In this document: one piece after another, positions 53,584 through 62,909 of the stretch
Layout of the letters: the number at the start of each line of letters is the position of its first letter
How positions within the stretch are numbered: position 1 is the stretch's first letter
From: Streptomyces kaniharaensis
GTDB taxonomy: Bacteria; Actinomycetota; Actinomycetes; Streptomycetales; Streptomycetaceae
Direction of reading: 5' to 3'
Length of the DNA: 64,000 nt
Assembly: GCF_009569385.1 (NCBI RefSeq)
Contig: NZ_WBOF01000002.1
Coordinates: forward strand, 124,001 to 188,000
Position numbers and translations under genes: made by a program
The notes under the pieces: generated by a model
What the model was told of the DNA's origin: nothing
The model's database searches: none
Seen by the model: only the letters and a program-made list of their open reading frames with translations

Positions 53584-53773
53584 GTCGCAGGCTCCGCCCA
53601 CCTCGCCATCCCGCCGAACCCCGCCGCCGACCGGACGGCGTACCGCAGTCCGTTCTCACCGGCCGCTGACCTGCCACGACACCCGAAACTCACCGGGTTC
53701 AAGGCGAAACTCACCGGCCCTGGGCGAAACTCCCCAGTTCAGGTCAGCGGCCGGTGCTCGGGGTGAGGCCGGG

Positions 53774-54330
53774 TCAGGACCGGCGCCACCAGGAGCTGGT
53801 GCGCTTCGCCTCGGCGGCCGCGGCTTCGGCGGCGGCCCGCTCCCGCTCGGCAGCCTCCCGCGCCTTCCGGTCAGCGTCGGCCTGGCGGCAGCCAGCGCAC
53901 AGCCCGTCGTCGTTCCAGCCCCGTTCCTTCTCCTCCCACCGCTCATCCGAGAACGGCGCCGAGCAGCGGCGGCACGCCGGACGGCGCCGCTCCCGCTCCG
54001 CCGCCTCCCGCGCCCGGCAGCCCCGATCCGCCTCCGCCCGCTCGACGGCCAGCAGCTCGTCGCCGTCCGGGTTATCGAGCGCCTCGGTGAGGGTGTGCCA
54101 GCCGCGGCGACCGAACCGGTGCCAGACCGCCGCGTCGGCCCCGTGGCGGCGCAGCAGCGGCAAGGTGGTGGCCACCACCGGCAGCGCCCGGTGGTGGTCG
54201 CGGGCGTGGACGGCGTCGCCGCCGTACGCGGGGGCGTGCCAGATGTCCTCGGAGGCGGCCTCGACCTCGGTCATGCGGTGCAGCAGCCGCTGGTGGTCCC
54301 GCTTAGCCTTCTCCGCCTTCTGCTCCGGGG
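53774..54330 (-). pseudogene. C-terminal part of a replication-relaxation-like gene
   Basis: The minus strand reads TPEQKAEKAKRDHQRLLHRM, ALPVVATTLPLLRRHGADAA, VWHRFGRRGWHTLTEALDNP, then two CxxC pairs (CRRCSAPF, CAGCRQ) and a coiled tail. This aligns with the region after the core of the gene at 22951-24015 (IVATTLELLAEHG..., WWRFGRSGRHSLIEALENP). The core and N-terminus are missing. Confidence 0.6.
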
Positions 54331-54815
54331 TGGAGCCGCTTCGCTCCGGGTCGGGTGCGCTTGCGGCCGGCCTCCAGGACCAGGGCGCGACCGGTGGCAG
54401 GCCCGCGCGGGACCGCCTGGCCCTACCGGCCGCCGATCGACCGGATGACCTCCGCTGTGTCCCGGTCGCTCCGTAGGGCCATCTCGGTCGCGAGAATCGG
54501 TCCCGGCCCCCGGCTCGGGCCCTGGCACCGTCCGCGTGGGGCTCGTCCTGGGTCCGCTGCCCGTGGCGGGTTCTTTCCGGTCCCGTCCCGCAGGCTCTCC
54601 CCGCCCTTTCCGGGAGAGTGTTGGGGGTGGGGCTGCGGTCGTTGCCAGGCCCGGCCATGGCCGTGCCGGCCCGGTCCGGTGGCTGGCGCGGCCGCCCCGT
54701 GGGTCCCCGCGCCCCGGTTCGGTGGCCGTGAGCGGTCCGTGCGTGGTGGTGGGTGTCCGGGCGGGGCGGCGCCGGGGTGTGGGCGTGAGAGCCCGTGGTG
54801 CCGACGTGGGCTGGT
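54331..54815 (+). other. GC-rich non-coding region
   Basis: No coherent frame on either strand. Contains a few short GC-rich palindromes but no telomere-like series or terminator with a T tract that I can support. Confidence 0.35.
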
Positions 54816-56159
54816 CTACTCGACCGTGGCGGCGATGACGGTCCACGCGTTGGCCGGTGTGTCGTCCAGGCGCAGGTCGAAGGTGAAGGTGATGGGCCTG
54901 CGTTTGTGCGGGTCACCGCGCAGTACCTGTTCGCTGCGGCGGTCGACTTCGTAGTAGACGCCCTCGGTGTCGACCGTGACGCGGAAGACGACCGGGTCGC
55001 GGGAGACCAGCGAGCGCACCGTGACGCGGGTGACGGTGGCCTGGCGCATGACGGTCCGGTGGGCGGTGCGGACGGGCGTGAAGTCGAGGCTGCCGTCGTT
55101 CATGGCCCATTCCTCGAGGAACCGCTCGACGGCGACCTCGAGGACGGACTTGTCGAACCGGCCGTCGAGGACGCTCAGGTCGCCGGCGGCGGTGTCGGCG
55201 TCGGTGCTCCACGAGATGTTGGTGAGCGACAGGATGTCGCTCACCTTGGTGACTGTGCTCTTGCCGGCCACCTCGAGCACGGCCTCGCGGGCGACCTCTT
55301 TTTGGTCCCAGCCGTCCGTCTCGATGGCGCCGCTCAGGTGGTGCGCGCCCTCGGCGGCCTGTTCCAGCGACGACACGATCCACTGCCCGGCCGTGTTCTT
55401 GCGCAGTGTCCAGTACTCGACCGGGCGCGTCGAGCCGTCCTTGCGCACGGACTGCCCACCGTCGGCGCGGCGTACGTAGTCGTTGAGCGTCGCGGTGATC
55501 CGGAAGGTGACGGTGTCGTTCACCTCGCCCGCGCGGTTGGCGACGTCGACCAGTTCGACGACCGGGCCGGAGACGATCTCCACGACGTTGACCTCGCCGC
55601 GTGAGGCGTAGTCGTGCAGCTCCTCGGCCCACTTGCCGTACAGCACCGGGGACAGGATCCGCTGCAGCATGGCGTGATCGTGCCCGCTCCAGGCACGTTG
55701 GGCCGTCTCGTACAGCCATACGGCGCGTTGCTCGAGCGCCGCGCGCTCGAAGGTCGCATCCGTGTCGGCGATGGCGTCGACGCGGGCTGAGATGCGGGCG
55801 GCGCGCTCGCGCGCCTGCGCGTCCGCGCGGTGCGCCGTGCGGTCGGAGACGGTGTTCAGGCCCTGTGCCAGTTTTGCCCTGCGGCGCCGGGACCACAGCC
55901 ACAGGATCAGGAGGACGACGGCCACGATCACCAGCACGGTGAGGAGCCCGCCGCTCCCGGCCCCGACGCCCGCTCCGAAGCCGCCGCCCGACCCGTGGAA
56001 GCCGCCGCCATGGCCGCCCCCACTGCCACTGCCCCCACTGCCCCCGCCACCGTGGCCACCGAAGCCGTGACCGCCGCCCCCGCCGCGGGCGTAGGCGGCC
56101 GTCGGGCTGCTCAGCGCGACGGCTCCCGCGAGCACACATATCCACCGGCGGACGCGCAC
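54816..56159 (-). CDS. TIM44-like membrane protein
   Basis: About 447 residues from GTG 56159, with GGGAGG five bases upstream. Signal sequence (1-20, CVLAGAVALSSPTAAYA), a Gly/His-rich low-complexity segment (about 22-70), a membrane helix (LLTVLVIVAVVLLILWLWSR), a charged coil, then a TIM44-like domain (AVWLYETAQRAWSGHDHAML, GPVVELVDVANRAGEVN). Bacterial proteins of this plan are poorly understood. Intact and probably monocistronic. Confidence 0.85.
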   Translation of the reverse strand: MRVRRWICVLAGAVALSSPTAAYARGGGGGHGFGGHGGGGSGGSGSGGGHGGGFHGSGGGFGAGVGAGSGGLLTVLVIVAVVLLILWLWSRRRRAKLAQGLNTVSDRTAHRADAQARERAARISARVDAIADTDATFERAALEQRAVWLYETAQRAWSGHDHAMLQRILSPVLYGKWAEELHDYASRGEVNVVEIVSGPVVELVDVANRAGEVNDTVTFRITATLNDYVRRADGGQSVRKDGSTRPVEYWTLRKNTAGQWIVSSLEQAAEGAHHLSGAIETDGWDQKEVAREAVLEVAGKSTVTKVSDILSLTNISWSTDADTAAGDLSVLDGRFDKSVLEVAVERFLEEWAMNDGSLDFTPVRTAHRTVMRQATVTRVTVRSLVSRDPVVFRVTVDTEGVYYEVDRRSEQVLRGDPHKRRPITFTFDLRLDDTPANAWTVIAATVE

Positions 56160-56281
56160 CGGGCCCTCCCTCAACGAACCGGAGATTTTCCGCGCCAGCC
56201 TACAAGCCGGGGGTGTTCGGGAGGTTTGGAGGTCACCGGGCCGCCCGGCACGGGGGGACGGCGACGTCGGTGCGGGGCGGG

Positions 56282-58549
56282 TCAGCCAGCGACGGTCTCG
56301 GCGTGCCGGTCGAGCGCGTCCAGAAGCGCGCTCTGGTGGTCGGTCAGCTTGCCGTCAGTGCGCGCCGTTGCTTGCTTGCGCAGCCACGTGCCGGGGCGGA
56401 AGGTCGGGTCCGCCTCGCCGCCGGTCCGGTTCGCCGGGCCGTCCAGGGTACCGCCGACGGCGAGGTAGGCGAGCAGGCGGCGGTACGACCTGTTCCAGTC
56501 CGGCTCCAGCCGCCACAGCTCGTCCAGCGCGTCCAGCTTCGCGGTCTGGTCCTTGGTCAGGTTGTCGGCCTTGCGCTGGCGGCGCATCCACGCACCCACC
56601 GCGTAGTCGTCCAGCTTCTCCGTCGCCGGGATCGCCAAGTGCCCGTGCTGGTGATGGAAGGCGGCCGCGTAGGCGTAGCCGCGCTCCCAGGCGTTCGCGT
56701 TCTTCGACCAGATCATGCCCAGCGCGTCCAACTCGCTGACCCGGGCCGGGTCGAGCAGGCCCTGGCCGCTCAGGTAGCGCTGCCGGTCGAGCCAGGAGAT
56801 CAGCTCCGCGTGGCGGGTCTTGTCGGTGGGGTCGAGGTGGCCGTGCTCGAGGTGGAACACGGCGGCGACCGCGTGCATCCGTTGCCACTCGCTCGCCCGC
56901 GGATTGAACGCGCGCAGCTTCACCGTCTGGAGGATCCGCGCCGCGTGGCGGCGGGCGTCGATCCGCAGCCAGTCCACCGGCGACTCCACCACCGCCGGCG
57001 GCTGCTCGCCCGCCCCGGCCTCGGCGGCCTCGCCTTCCTCGGCGGCCTGTGCCGTGGCGTGCTGGGGCTGGGCGCGGTGGGCGCGCAGCTCGGTGATGCG
57101 GCCGACGACCCGGGCGTCGTGCGCGGCCAGGGCGCGCAGGACCCGCCAGATCGTGCGGAAGCTGGAGGCTTCGATCTCGGTGTCGGCCTCGGCCTTCACG
57201 GCCTCGCCCGCATCCTTCACCTCGGACGGGTCGGCGGCCGCCGTGTCGTCGCCGACCTCGGGGGTCGGGAGGTAGACCGGGATGATGACCCAGGAGACCT
57301 TGCCCTGCCGGTAGGACTGGCGCAGCGCCCGGCCGACGGCCTGCACGATGTCGATCACCGACGATTTGGGGTCGGCGAAGCAGACCGCGTCGACCGCGGC
57401 CACGTCGATGCCCTCGGTGAGCAGCCGGCTGTTGCAGAGGATGCCGCACTCTTCGCCGTCGTCTCCGGTGTGGGCCTTGAACTCCGCGAACGCCTGGCGG
57501 AGGTCCCGCAGTCGGTCGGTGCCCGCGACGGCCTTCGCCCAGATCCGCTCCGGGCGGTCCGCGTCCTTCAGCAGCGCGGCCGCCGCCGGCAGGTCCGCGG
57601 CGAACTCCCGCGCCCCGGACACCCGCGAGTGGAACGTGATCACCCGCCGCAGCTCCAGATCCGCGACCGCCCGCAGCACCGCGACCTGCAACGCGAGGCG
57701 CAGCAGGTCCTCGTTCGAGCGCTGGGAGCGCAGGTCGGCGACCGCGGGCAGGTTCAGCAGGTCGCGCAGGTCCTCGTCCGTGACCACCGGCACGAGGACC
57801 CGGTAGTCGGCGAGGTAGCCGTGCTCGATCCCCTGGCCCAGCGTCCAGGTGTAGACGGTCGGGCCGTAGATGCTCTCGTCGTCCATCGAGCACAACGCGG
57901 GCAGCTGCTCGGCGCCGTCGCTGTCGGTGTCGGCGCCGAGGTCGGTCAGGTCGTCCTTGGCCTTGCGGTCGTCCGCGATCCTCGGCGTCGCAGTGAAGTA
58001 CAGCCGCCGGACGGCGGGGACCTGGTCGTCGGCGTGGACGGCGGCCCAGGCCTTGCCGTCGGAGCCGGCGGTGCGGTGCGCCTCATCGACGACCACCAGG
58101 TCCCACGCCGGGAGGCCGTGTAGCTGGTGGGCCTGGACGATCCGCTCCAGGGACGCGTAGGTCGCGTACACCGTGACCGGCTCGCCGGGCTTGGCCGAGG
58201 TGACCAGGTCGGCGATCCGCGCGGCCTGTGTCGACACCTGTGCGCGGATCCGGCCGCCGGCTTCCGCGCTCTCCAGCGCTTCCTCCCGCGAGCAGGCTGC
58301 CACCGCGAGTCCCCGGCGCCCGCCCTTCAGCGACCACGCCTCGGCGGTCTGTTCCAGGAGTTCGATCGTGGGCACCAGGACCAGGACGACGCCGCGCGCG
58401 GCCAGGCGCCGGGCGCAGCCGGCCGCGATCAGGGTCTTGCCGGATCCGGTGGCGGCGACGACGGTCGCGCGGCCGCCGTTCTTCACCGCGCGTACGGCGG
58501 CCGCCACCGCGTCTTTCTGGAACCAGTGCAGCGGCAGCGGGTTCACCAC
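56282..58549 (-). CDS. DEAH-box helicase with helicase-associated repeats
   Basis: 755 residues. Motif I ATGSGKTLIA, motif II VVVDEAHR, motif III LYFTATPR, motif V-like LLTEGIDVAAVDAV, motif VI QAVGRALR. From about residue 555 there are several helicase-associated repeats with conserved Trp/Tyr and HGHL motifs (FHLEHGHLDPTDKT, FHHQHGHLAIPATEKLDDYA). Such helicases recur near Streptomyces chromosome and linear plasmid ends (ttrA-like), which is the basis for the subtelomeric suggestion. A fragment of a related gene is at 43041-43476. Confidence 0.9.
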   Translation of the reverse strand: MVNPLPLHWFQKDAVAAAVRAVKNGGRATVVAATGSGKTLIAAGCARRLAARGVVLVLVPTIELLEQTAEAWSLKGGRRGLAVAACSREEALESAEAGGRIRAQVSTQAARIADLVTSAKPGEPVTVYATYASLERIVQAHQLHGLPAWDLVVVDEAHRTAGSDGKAWAAVHADDQVPAVRRLYFTATPRIADDRKAKDDLTDLGADTDSDGAEQLPALCSMDDESIYGPTVYTWTLGQGIEHGYLADYRVLVPVVTDEDLRDLLNLPAVADLRSQRSNEDLLRLALQVAVLRAVADLELRRVITFHSRVSGAREFAADLPAAAALLKDADRPERIWAKAVAGTDRLRDLRQAFAEFKAHTGDDGEECGILCNSRLLTEGIDVAAVDAVCFADPKSSVIDIVQAVGRALRQSYRQGKVSWVIIPVYLPTPEVGDDTAAADPSEVKDAGEAVKAEADTEIEASSFRTIWRVLRALAAHDARVVGRITELRAHRAQPQHATAQAAEEGEAAEAGAGEQPPAVVESPVDWLRIDARRHAARILQTVKLRAFNPRASEWQRMHAVAAVFHLEHGHLDPTDKTRHAELISWLDRQRYLSGQGLLDPARVSELDALGMIWSKNANAWERGYAYAAAFHHQHGHLAIPATEKLDDYAVGAWMRRQRKADNLTKDQTAKLDALDELWRLEPDWNRSYRRLLAYLAVGGTLDGPANRTGGEADPTFRPGTWLRKQATARTDGKLTDHQSALLDALDRHAETVAG

Positions 58550-58953
58550 GGCGGTGCTGGCGGACGGCTGCGCGGGGGATGGGCAGCGGCCCGGCCGACA
58601 CGGCGGCCTCTGCGGTGGTGGTGGTCGTGGTGTCCACGGCGGTGCGTCTCCTTCTGGTCTGCCAAGTCATGGGGTGGTGCCGGGGCCCGGTGTTACCGGG
58701 GGATCCAGCCGCGGACTTCGAGGTACTGGATGTCGGCGTCCTCGACGGCCCGACCGGTCTCCACCAGCCAAGCCCGCACCGCCCTGCGCACCCGCGAAAC
58801 CCTCGTGGTGCTACGGGTGCGCGAGAACACTCGGCTATTGAAGACTGCGGAGTCCTCCGGCAGTTGCCTACCAGATGGGCGCCAGCGCTTGCGTGAAGAG
58901 GCTCCCGCTCCCGCTCTCGCTGAGAGTGGTTCTCCCATGACGCGTAGGTGCTA
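58550..58953 (-). other. upstream region of the helicase gene with a possible short gene fragment
   Basis: At 58693-58830 the minus strand reads TTRVSRVRRAVRAWLVETGR then AVEDADIQYLEVRGWIPR before a stop, which looks like a protein C-terminus. No start is evident. The rest is non-coding and ends at the IS630 target. Confidence 0.35.
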
Positions 58954-60065
58954 TCTGACCCGAAACGGTAAGGTTCCGCGCTCGTTGATCCGGGTGTGAC
59001 GGATCTGGTGGGAGACGCGCGGCGCCTGTCGCCGAAGGCTCAGGAAGCTCTGCGGATGCGGGCGGTTGCGGCGCTTCGCGCTGGCCGGGGCCGGAACGAG
59101 GTGGCCGAACTTCTGGGTGTCACCGTGGAGTCGGTGACCGACTGGTGGGCCGCATGGCAGGCCGGCGGTCGGGATGCGCTGGTGTCCAGGACCCGTGGCC
59201 GGCGGTCGGGCGAGCATCAGGTGCTCGACCCGGACCAGCAGCAGTGCGTCCGGCAGGCCCTGATCGACCACCGTCCCGAAGACCTCGGTCTGGGCGGGCA
59301 GTTGTGGACCCGCGCGATCGTGGGCGACCTGATCGCCCTGCTCTACCGGGTGCGGCTGACCGAGCAGGGCGTGGGCAAGTACCTCAAACGATGGGGGCTG
59401 TCGTTCCAGCGCCCGGACAAGCGCGCGATCGAGCAGGACGTGGAGGCGGTCCGCACCTGGCGCGAGGAGACCTGGCCCGCCATCCGTGCGAAGGCCCAGG
59501 AGGAAGGTGCCGAGGTGCTGTTCGCCGACCAGACCGGCGTCCGCTCCGACCAGGTGTCGGGCCGGACCTGGGCCCCGCGCGGCGAGACGCCGACCGTGCG
59601 GCGCACGGGCAACCGCTTCTCGGTCAATGCGATGTCAGCGATCAGCCCCCGGGGCCGGATGTGGTTCACCGTCTACCGGGGATCGTTCACGGCCGAGGTG
59701 TTCTGCGACTTCCTCGACCGTCTGAACAGGCAGTTCGACCGCCCGGTCCACCTGGTCGTCGACCGGCACTCCGTTCACCGCAGCAAGAAGGTCAGAGCCT
59801 GGCTCGCCGATCATCCCGGCCGCATCACTCTGCACCTGCTGCCCGCATACGCGCCCGAGACCAACCCGGATGAGCTGGTCAACGCCGACCTGAAACGGAC
59901 CCTGCTGCCGGCCTCCCGAGCCCGCAACGCCACCCAGCTCGCCGACGAGGTCCGGCGCTTCTTCCACCGACGCCAGAAACAGCCGCACATCGTCCGCGGC
60001 TACTTCCAGGGCCCGCACGTCCGCTACATCACCGAGGTACCAGAAATTTAGCGTTTCGCGTCAAG
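58954..60065 (+). mobile_element. IS630-family insertion sequence flanked by TA
   Basis: Imperfect inverted ends: TCTGACCCGAAACGGTAA at 58954 and the complement of CTTGACGCGAAACGCTAA ending at 60065. TA dinucleotides flank both sides (58952-58953 and 60066-60067), the signature of IS630/Tc1-type insertion. 1112 bp with one gene. Confidence 0.85.
58996..60051 (+). CDS. IS630-family transposase
   Basis: 351 residues from GTG 58996. N-terminal helix-turn-helix (GRGRNEVAELLGVTVESVTD). Catalytic acids: LFADQTGVRSD, HLVVDRHSVHRSKK and YAPETNPDELVNADLKR. Full length and uninterrupted, so the element may be active. Confidence 0.93.
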   Translation: MTDLVGDARRLSPKAQEALRMRAVAALRAGRGRNEVAELLGVTVESVTDWWAAWQAGGRDALVSRTRGRRSGEHQVLDPDQQQCVRQALIDHRPEDLGLGGQLWTRAIVGDLIALLYRVRLTEQGVGKYLKRWGLSFQRPDKRAIEQDVEAVRTWREETWPAIRAKAQEEGAEVLFADQTGVRSDQVSGRTWAPRGETPTVRRTGNRFSVNAMSAISPRGRMWFTVYRGSFTAEVFCDFLDRLNRQFDRPVHLVVDRHSVHRSKKVRAWLADHPGRITLHLLPAYAPETNPDELVNADLKRTLLPASRARNATQLADEVRRFFHRRQKQPHIVRGYFQGPHVRYITEVPEI

Positions 60066-60243
60066 TATGTCCGAAATTTCGAGATTCCGATGGTGTCCAG
60101 ACTGCCGCCCTCATGCAGCAGTGGCCACCGAGCGGCAAGGCTGATTTCGAGGTCCAATTTCGTGCCTCATGAGTTATGCGACAATGGGGATGATCTTTGT
60201 TCGAACGGAGAAGCCTTAGTCCCAGAAGATTGGACAAGACATC

Positions 60244-61044
60244 ATGAAGAATCGTGACCGGCGCCTTATTGCCCAGGTTGAGCGGGACGCCCTAGACGCC
60301 ACCAAGGACCTCAGTGAGGCGCTCAGGAAGTGCATCATCCTCGGAGGGAAAGCAGGCTCTGTCAGTCTGCGCGAATGCGCATCGCGCGAGCTCACGGGCT
60401 ACGGTCCCAACGATGAGCTGCCCGAATACCGCACCGTTGGCGCACCTATCAAGGTCGATGCCATCACATTCAACGCCCAGATCAGGGGCCAGCGCATCAG
60501 TCCGCGGGTGCTTCCTGCACCGCTGCGGGAAGCGATCGACGAGAGCCACTCCTTTCGGAGTGGGGTCGGTGAGCTCGAAGGTGTCGTCGATCAGTATCGA
60601 AGCCAAGGGCACGTGCGGATCTCACTGCCGATGGGCGCAGATGTCGCCGACCTCCTGAACTATGCGAACGGAGACCCGGACCAGAAGATCACCGCCGTCT
60701 ATTATGAGGTCTCCATAGCAAGTATCCGCGCCATCCTCGACAGGATTCGCACCACGCTGGTTTCACTGATCGCAGAGATGCGTGCGGGAATGCCAGACGA
60801 CGAGGATGTTCCATCGGCCGGGATCGCCGACCAGGCGGTCAGCGTCGCCGTTTACGGGAAAGGATCGCGGGTCACCGTCAATAACTCGCAGGCCAAGAAC
60901 CGCGGCAAGAGCACCGTTAGCGTGGGTGGTGCGGCTCCCGATCAGACGCCCTTTTGGACCCGCTCTCGCAAGATCGGGTCCTTTATCGTCGGCATCATGA
61001 CGGTCGCCGGTGCCATCGCCGCCATCATCGCGGCCCTCAACTAG
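60244..61044 (+). CDS. AbiTii-domain protein with a C-terminal membrane helix (putative abortive infection)
   Basis: 266 residues from ATG 60244. The N-terminal ~115 residues match the AbiTii pattern: IAQVERDALDATKDLSEALR, ASRELTGYGPNDELPEYRTV, ISPRVLPAPLREAIDES. The middle is helical (SIRAILDRIRTTLVSLIAEM). A low-complexity linker (VTVNNSQAKNRGKSTVSVGG) leads to a membrane segment at 244-266 (IGSFIVGIMTVAGAIAAIIA). AbiTii is a domain named for its link with abortive infection; mechanism unknown. A membrane tail suggests a membrane-directed effector. GC is lower than in the neighbours and an IS630 lies just upstream, both consistent with transfer. Confidence 0.75.
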   Translation: MKNRDRRLIAQVERDALDATKDLSEALRKCIILGGKAGSVSLRECASRELTGYGPNDELPEYRTVGAPIKVDAITFNAQIRGQRISPRVLPAPLREAIDESHSFRSGVGELEGVVDQYRSQGHVRISLPMGADVADLLNYANGDPDQKITAVYYEVSIASIRAILDRIRTTLVSLIAEMRAGMPDDEDVPSAGIADQAVSVAVYGKGSRVTVNNSQAKNRGKSTVSVGGAAPDQTPFWTRSRKIGSFIVGIMTVAGAIAAIIAALN

Positions 61045-61435
61045 CGCCAGCAGCGAGGAGGTGGTGGCCTGGCAACCAGCGCGTGGGTTGCAAACCTAGT
61101 CTGACCTCCTCTGTCTGCCCGCCCGCGCCCGCGTCGGGGAGTTCCACCTCGTCGTCAACGATCCTGCATGAGGAGGTACGAACCACAGGGTGCGCAGCAG
61201 ACACACCCTGCTCGCGCAGCGGGGAACTGTGATCCGTGGATGGCGATCGCCCTCATCCGGCTCGCCACCAATGGACACAGTCTTTACTCGCACCGGGATC
61301 ACTCCTGCCCCGCGCATTACGCAGTGAGCAAGCCTGAGACCGATGGGCAACCCGCCACCGAGCCGGGTCAGCAGGACAATTGAAGCACGAGAGGCATGTT
61401 GCTGATCTTCGTCCCGAGCGAGCGAGGGTAAATTC
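61045..61435 (+). other. intergenic region
   Basis: No credible gene; a 71-codon frame at 61168-61383 lacks a ribosome site and natural composition. Probably holds the promoter of the WS/DGAT gene. Confidence 0.4.
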
Positions 61436-62869
61436 ATGAACGCGTCAAGCGACGTCTCTGGCCTTGCCCGGCCCGGCGCCCGGCTCCCGGTCATGGAACG
61501 GTTGGCCCCGCAGGATCTCATGCTGCTGTGGTCGGACGATTTCGGCTGGCCCGAGGTCATCGGAGCCCTCGCCATCCTCGACGGTGCCAGGCTCCTCGAT
61601 TCAGACGGTCGCTTCCGGACCGAGACAGTGCGGAAGGTGGTGGGAAGCCGCCTGTCTCAGGTCCCTCGCTTCCGTCAGCTTCTCCACACGCCCCGGCGCG
61701 GGCTCGGCCGGCCGCTGTGGGTCGACGCCTCGGTCTTCGATCTCACCGAGCACGTCCGGGTCCTCCCCTTCGCCGCTCCTCCCGATGAAGCGGGTCTTCT
61801 CCAGGCTGTCGAGCACGTGCGGGCCCTTCCCCTGGACCGGTCGCGGCCGCTGTGGGAGATGTGGTTCCTGCCCGGCCTGACCGGCGACCGGGTGGCCGTG
61901 TTCATCAAGGTGCACCACACGATCGCCGACGGCGCGGCGGGCGTGGCTCTGCTCGGCGCGTTCCTCGATCCGAGCGCCGATACGCCGACGACGCACGCCC
62001 GGCCCTGGACCCCGGCACCGGTGCCCTCCAACCGCGACCTGTTCGAGGACAACCTCCGCGGGCATGCCCGAGCGACGGAAGGCACGCTGTCGAAGCTCCG
62101 CCGACCCGCCACCACCCTGCACCAAGCCCGGAACAACTGGCCCGCGGTACGCGAGAACTACTTCAAAGGGCGAGCGCCGCAGATGAGCTTCAACATCCCC
62201 GTCGGCCCGCACCGCAGGCTCGCGCTCGTCCGCAGCCGTCTCGACGACGTCAAACAGATCGCCCACAGCCACGAGGTGAAACTGAACGACGTCCTGATGG
62301 CGGCCACCGCCGGCGGTCTCCGAGAACTCCTGCTCAGCCGCGGGGAAAGCGTCGAGGATCTGGTCCTGCGGGCCTTCGTGCCCGTCTCGCTCCACCAGGA
62401 ACAACCTGGCAAGGCGCGCGGCAACCGGTCCGGAATGATGTTCGTGCCGCTCCCAATCGGTGAGAGCGATCCGGTTCGCCGACTGCGGCTGATAGCCGCC
62501 GCGAGCGCCCGACAGAAGCACTACGTCGTCGGCCCGCCCGAAGGAATCCTCGGCCGCAACCGTCTCATCCAGCGGACCATGATGCGCGGCCTCGGCCATC
62601 AACGCTGGGCGAACCTCTACGTCGGGAACATCTTCGGCCCCCCGATCCCGCTCTACCTCGCCGGAGCGCGGATCACCGAGATCTTCCCAGTGGTACCGAT
62701 CACCGGAAACTTCACCCTCGCCATCGCCGCGCTCTCCTACGCCGAGCAGTTCAACATCGGCGTGGTCGTCGACGCGAACGCCTGTCCCGACGTCGAGGTC
62801 CTCGCCAACGGCGTACGGAACCACCTGCATGCGTTCGACACCTCCCGTCATCACGCCGAAGCGGGGTAA
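61436..62869 (+). CDS. wax ester synthase / diacylglycerol acyltransferase
   Basis: 477 residues, full length for bacterial WS/DGAT enzymes. Catalytic HHTIADG at 160-166 (HHxxxDG), the N-terminal PLDRSRPLWEMW segment and a C-terminal SNIxGP-like VGNIFGPPIPLYLAGA. It joins acyl-CoA to alcohols or diacylglycerol to make storage lipid. Start ATG 61436. Convergent with the genes at 62910-64000. Confidence 0.93.
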   Translation: MNASSDVSGLARPGARLPVMERLAPQDLMLLWSDDFGWPEVIGALAILDGARLLDSDGRFRTETVRKVVGSRLSQVPRFRQLLHTPRRGLGRPLWVDASVFDLTEHVRVLPFAAPPDEAGLLQAVEHVRALPLDRSRPLWEMWFLPGLTGDRVAVFIKVHHTIADGAAGVALLGAFLDPSADTPTTHARPWTPAPVPSNRDLFEDNLRGHARATEGTLSKLRRPATTLHQARNNWPAVRENYFKGRAPQMSFNIPVGPHRRLALVRSRLDDVKQIAHSHEVKLNDVLMAATAGGLRELLLSRGESVEDLVLRAFVPVSLHQEQPGKARGNRSGMMFVPLPIGESDPVRRLRLIAAASARQKHYVVGPPEGILGRNRLIQRTMMRGLGHQRWANLYVGNIFGPPIPLYLAGARITEIFPVVPITGNFTLAIAALSYAEQFNIGVVVDANACPDVEVLANGVRNHLHAFDTSRHHAEAG

Positions 62870-62909
62870 CGGGCGGAGGCGAACAAGGACTGCAATGGGG
62901 CCGACCGGG

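Noticed and set aside
54331..54815. Telomere-like palindromes
   Set aside because: Only isolated short palindromes, without the ordered series expected at a Streptomyces linear end.
61168..61383. 71-codon open frame before the WS/DGAT gene
   Set aside because: No ribosome site, unnatural composition and no coding bias.
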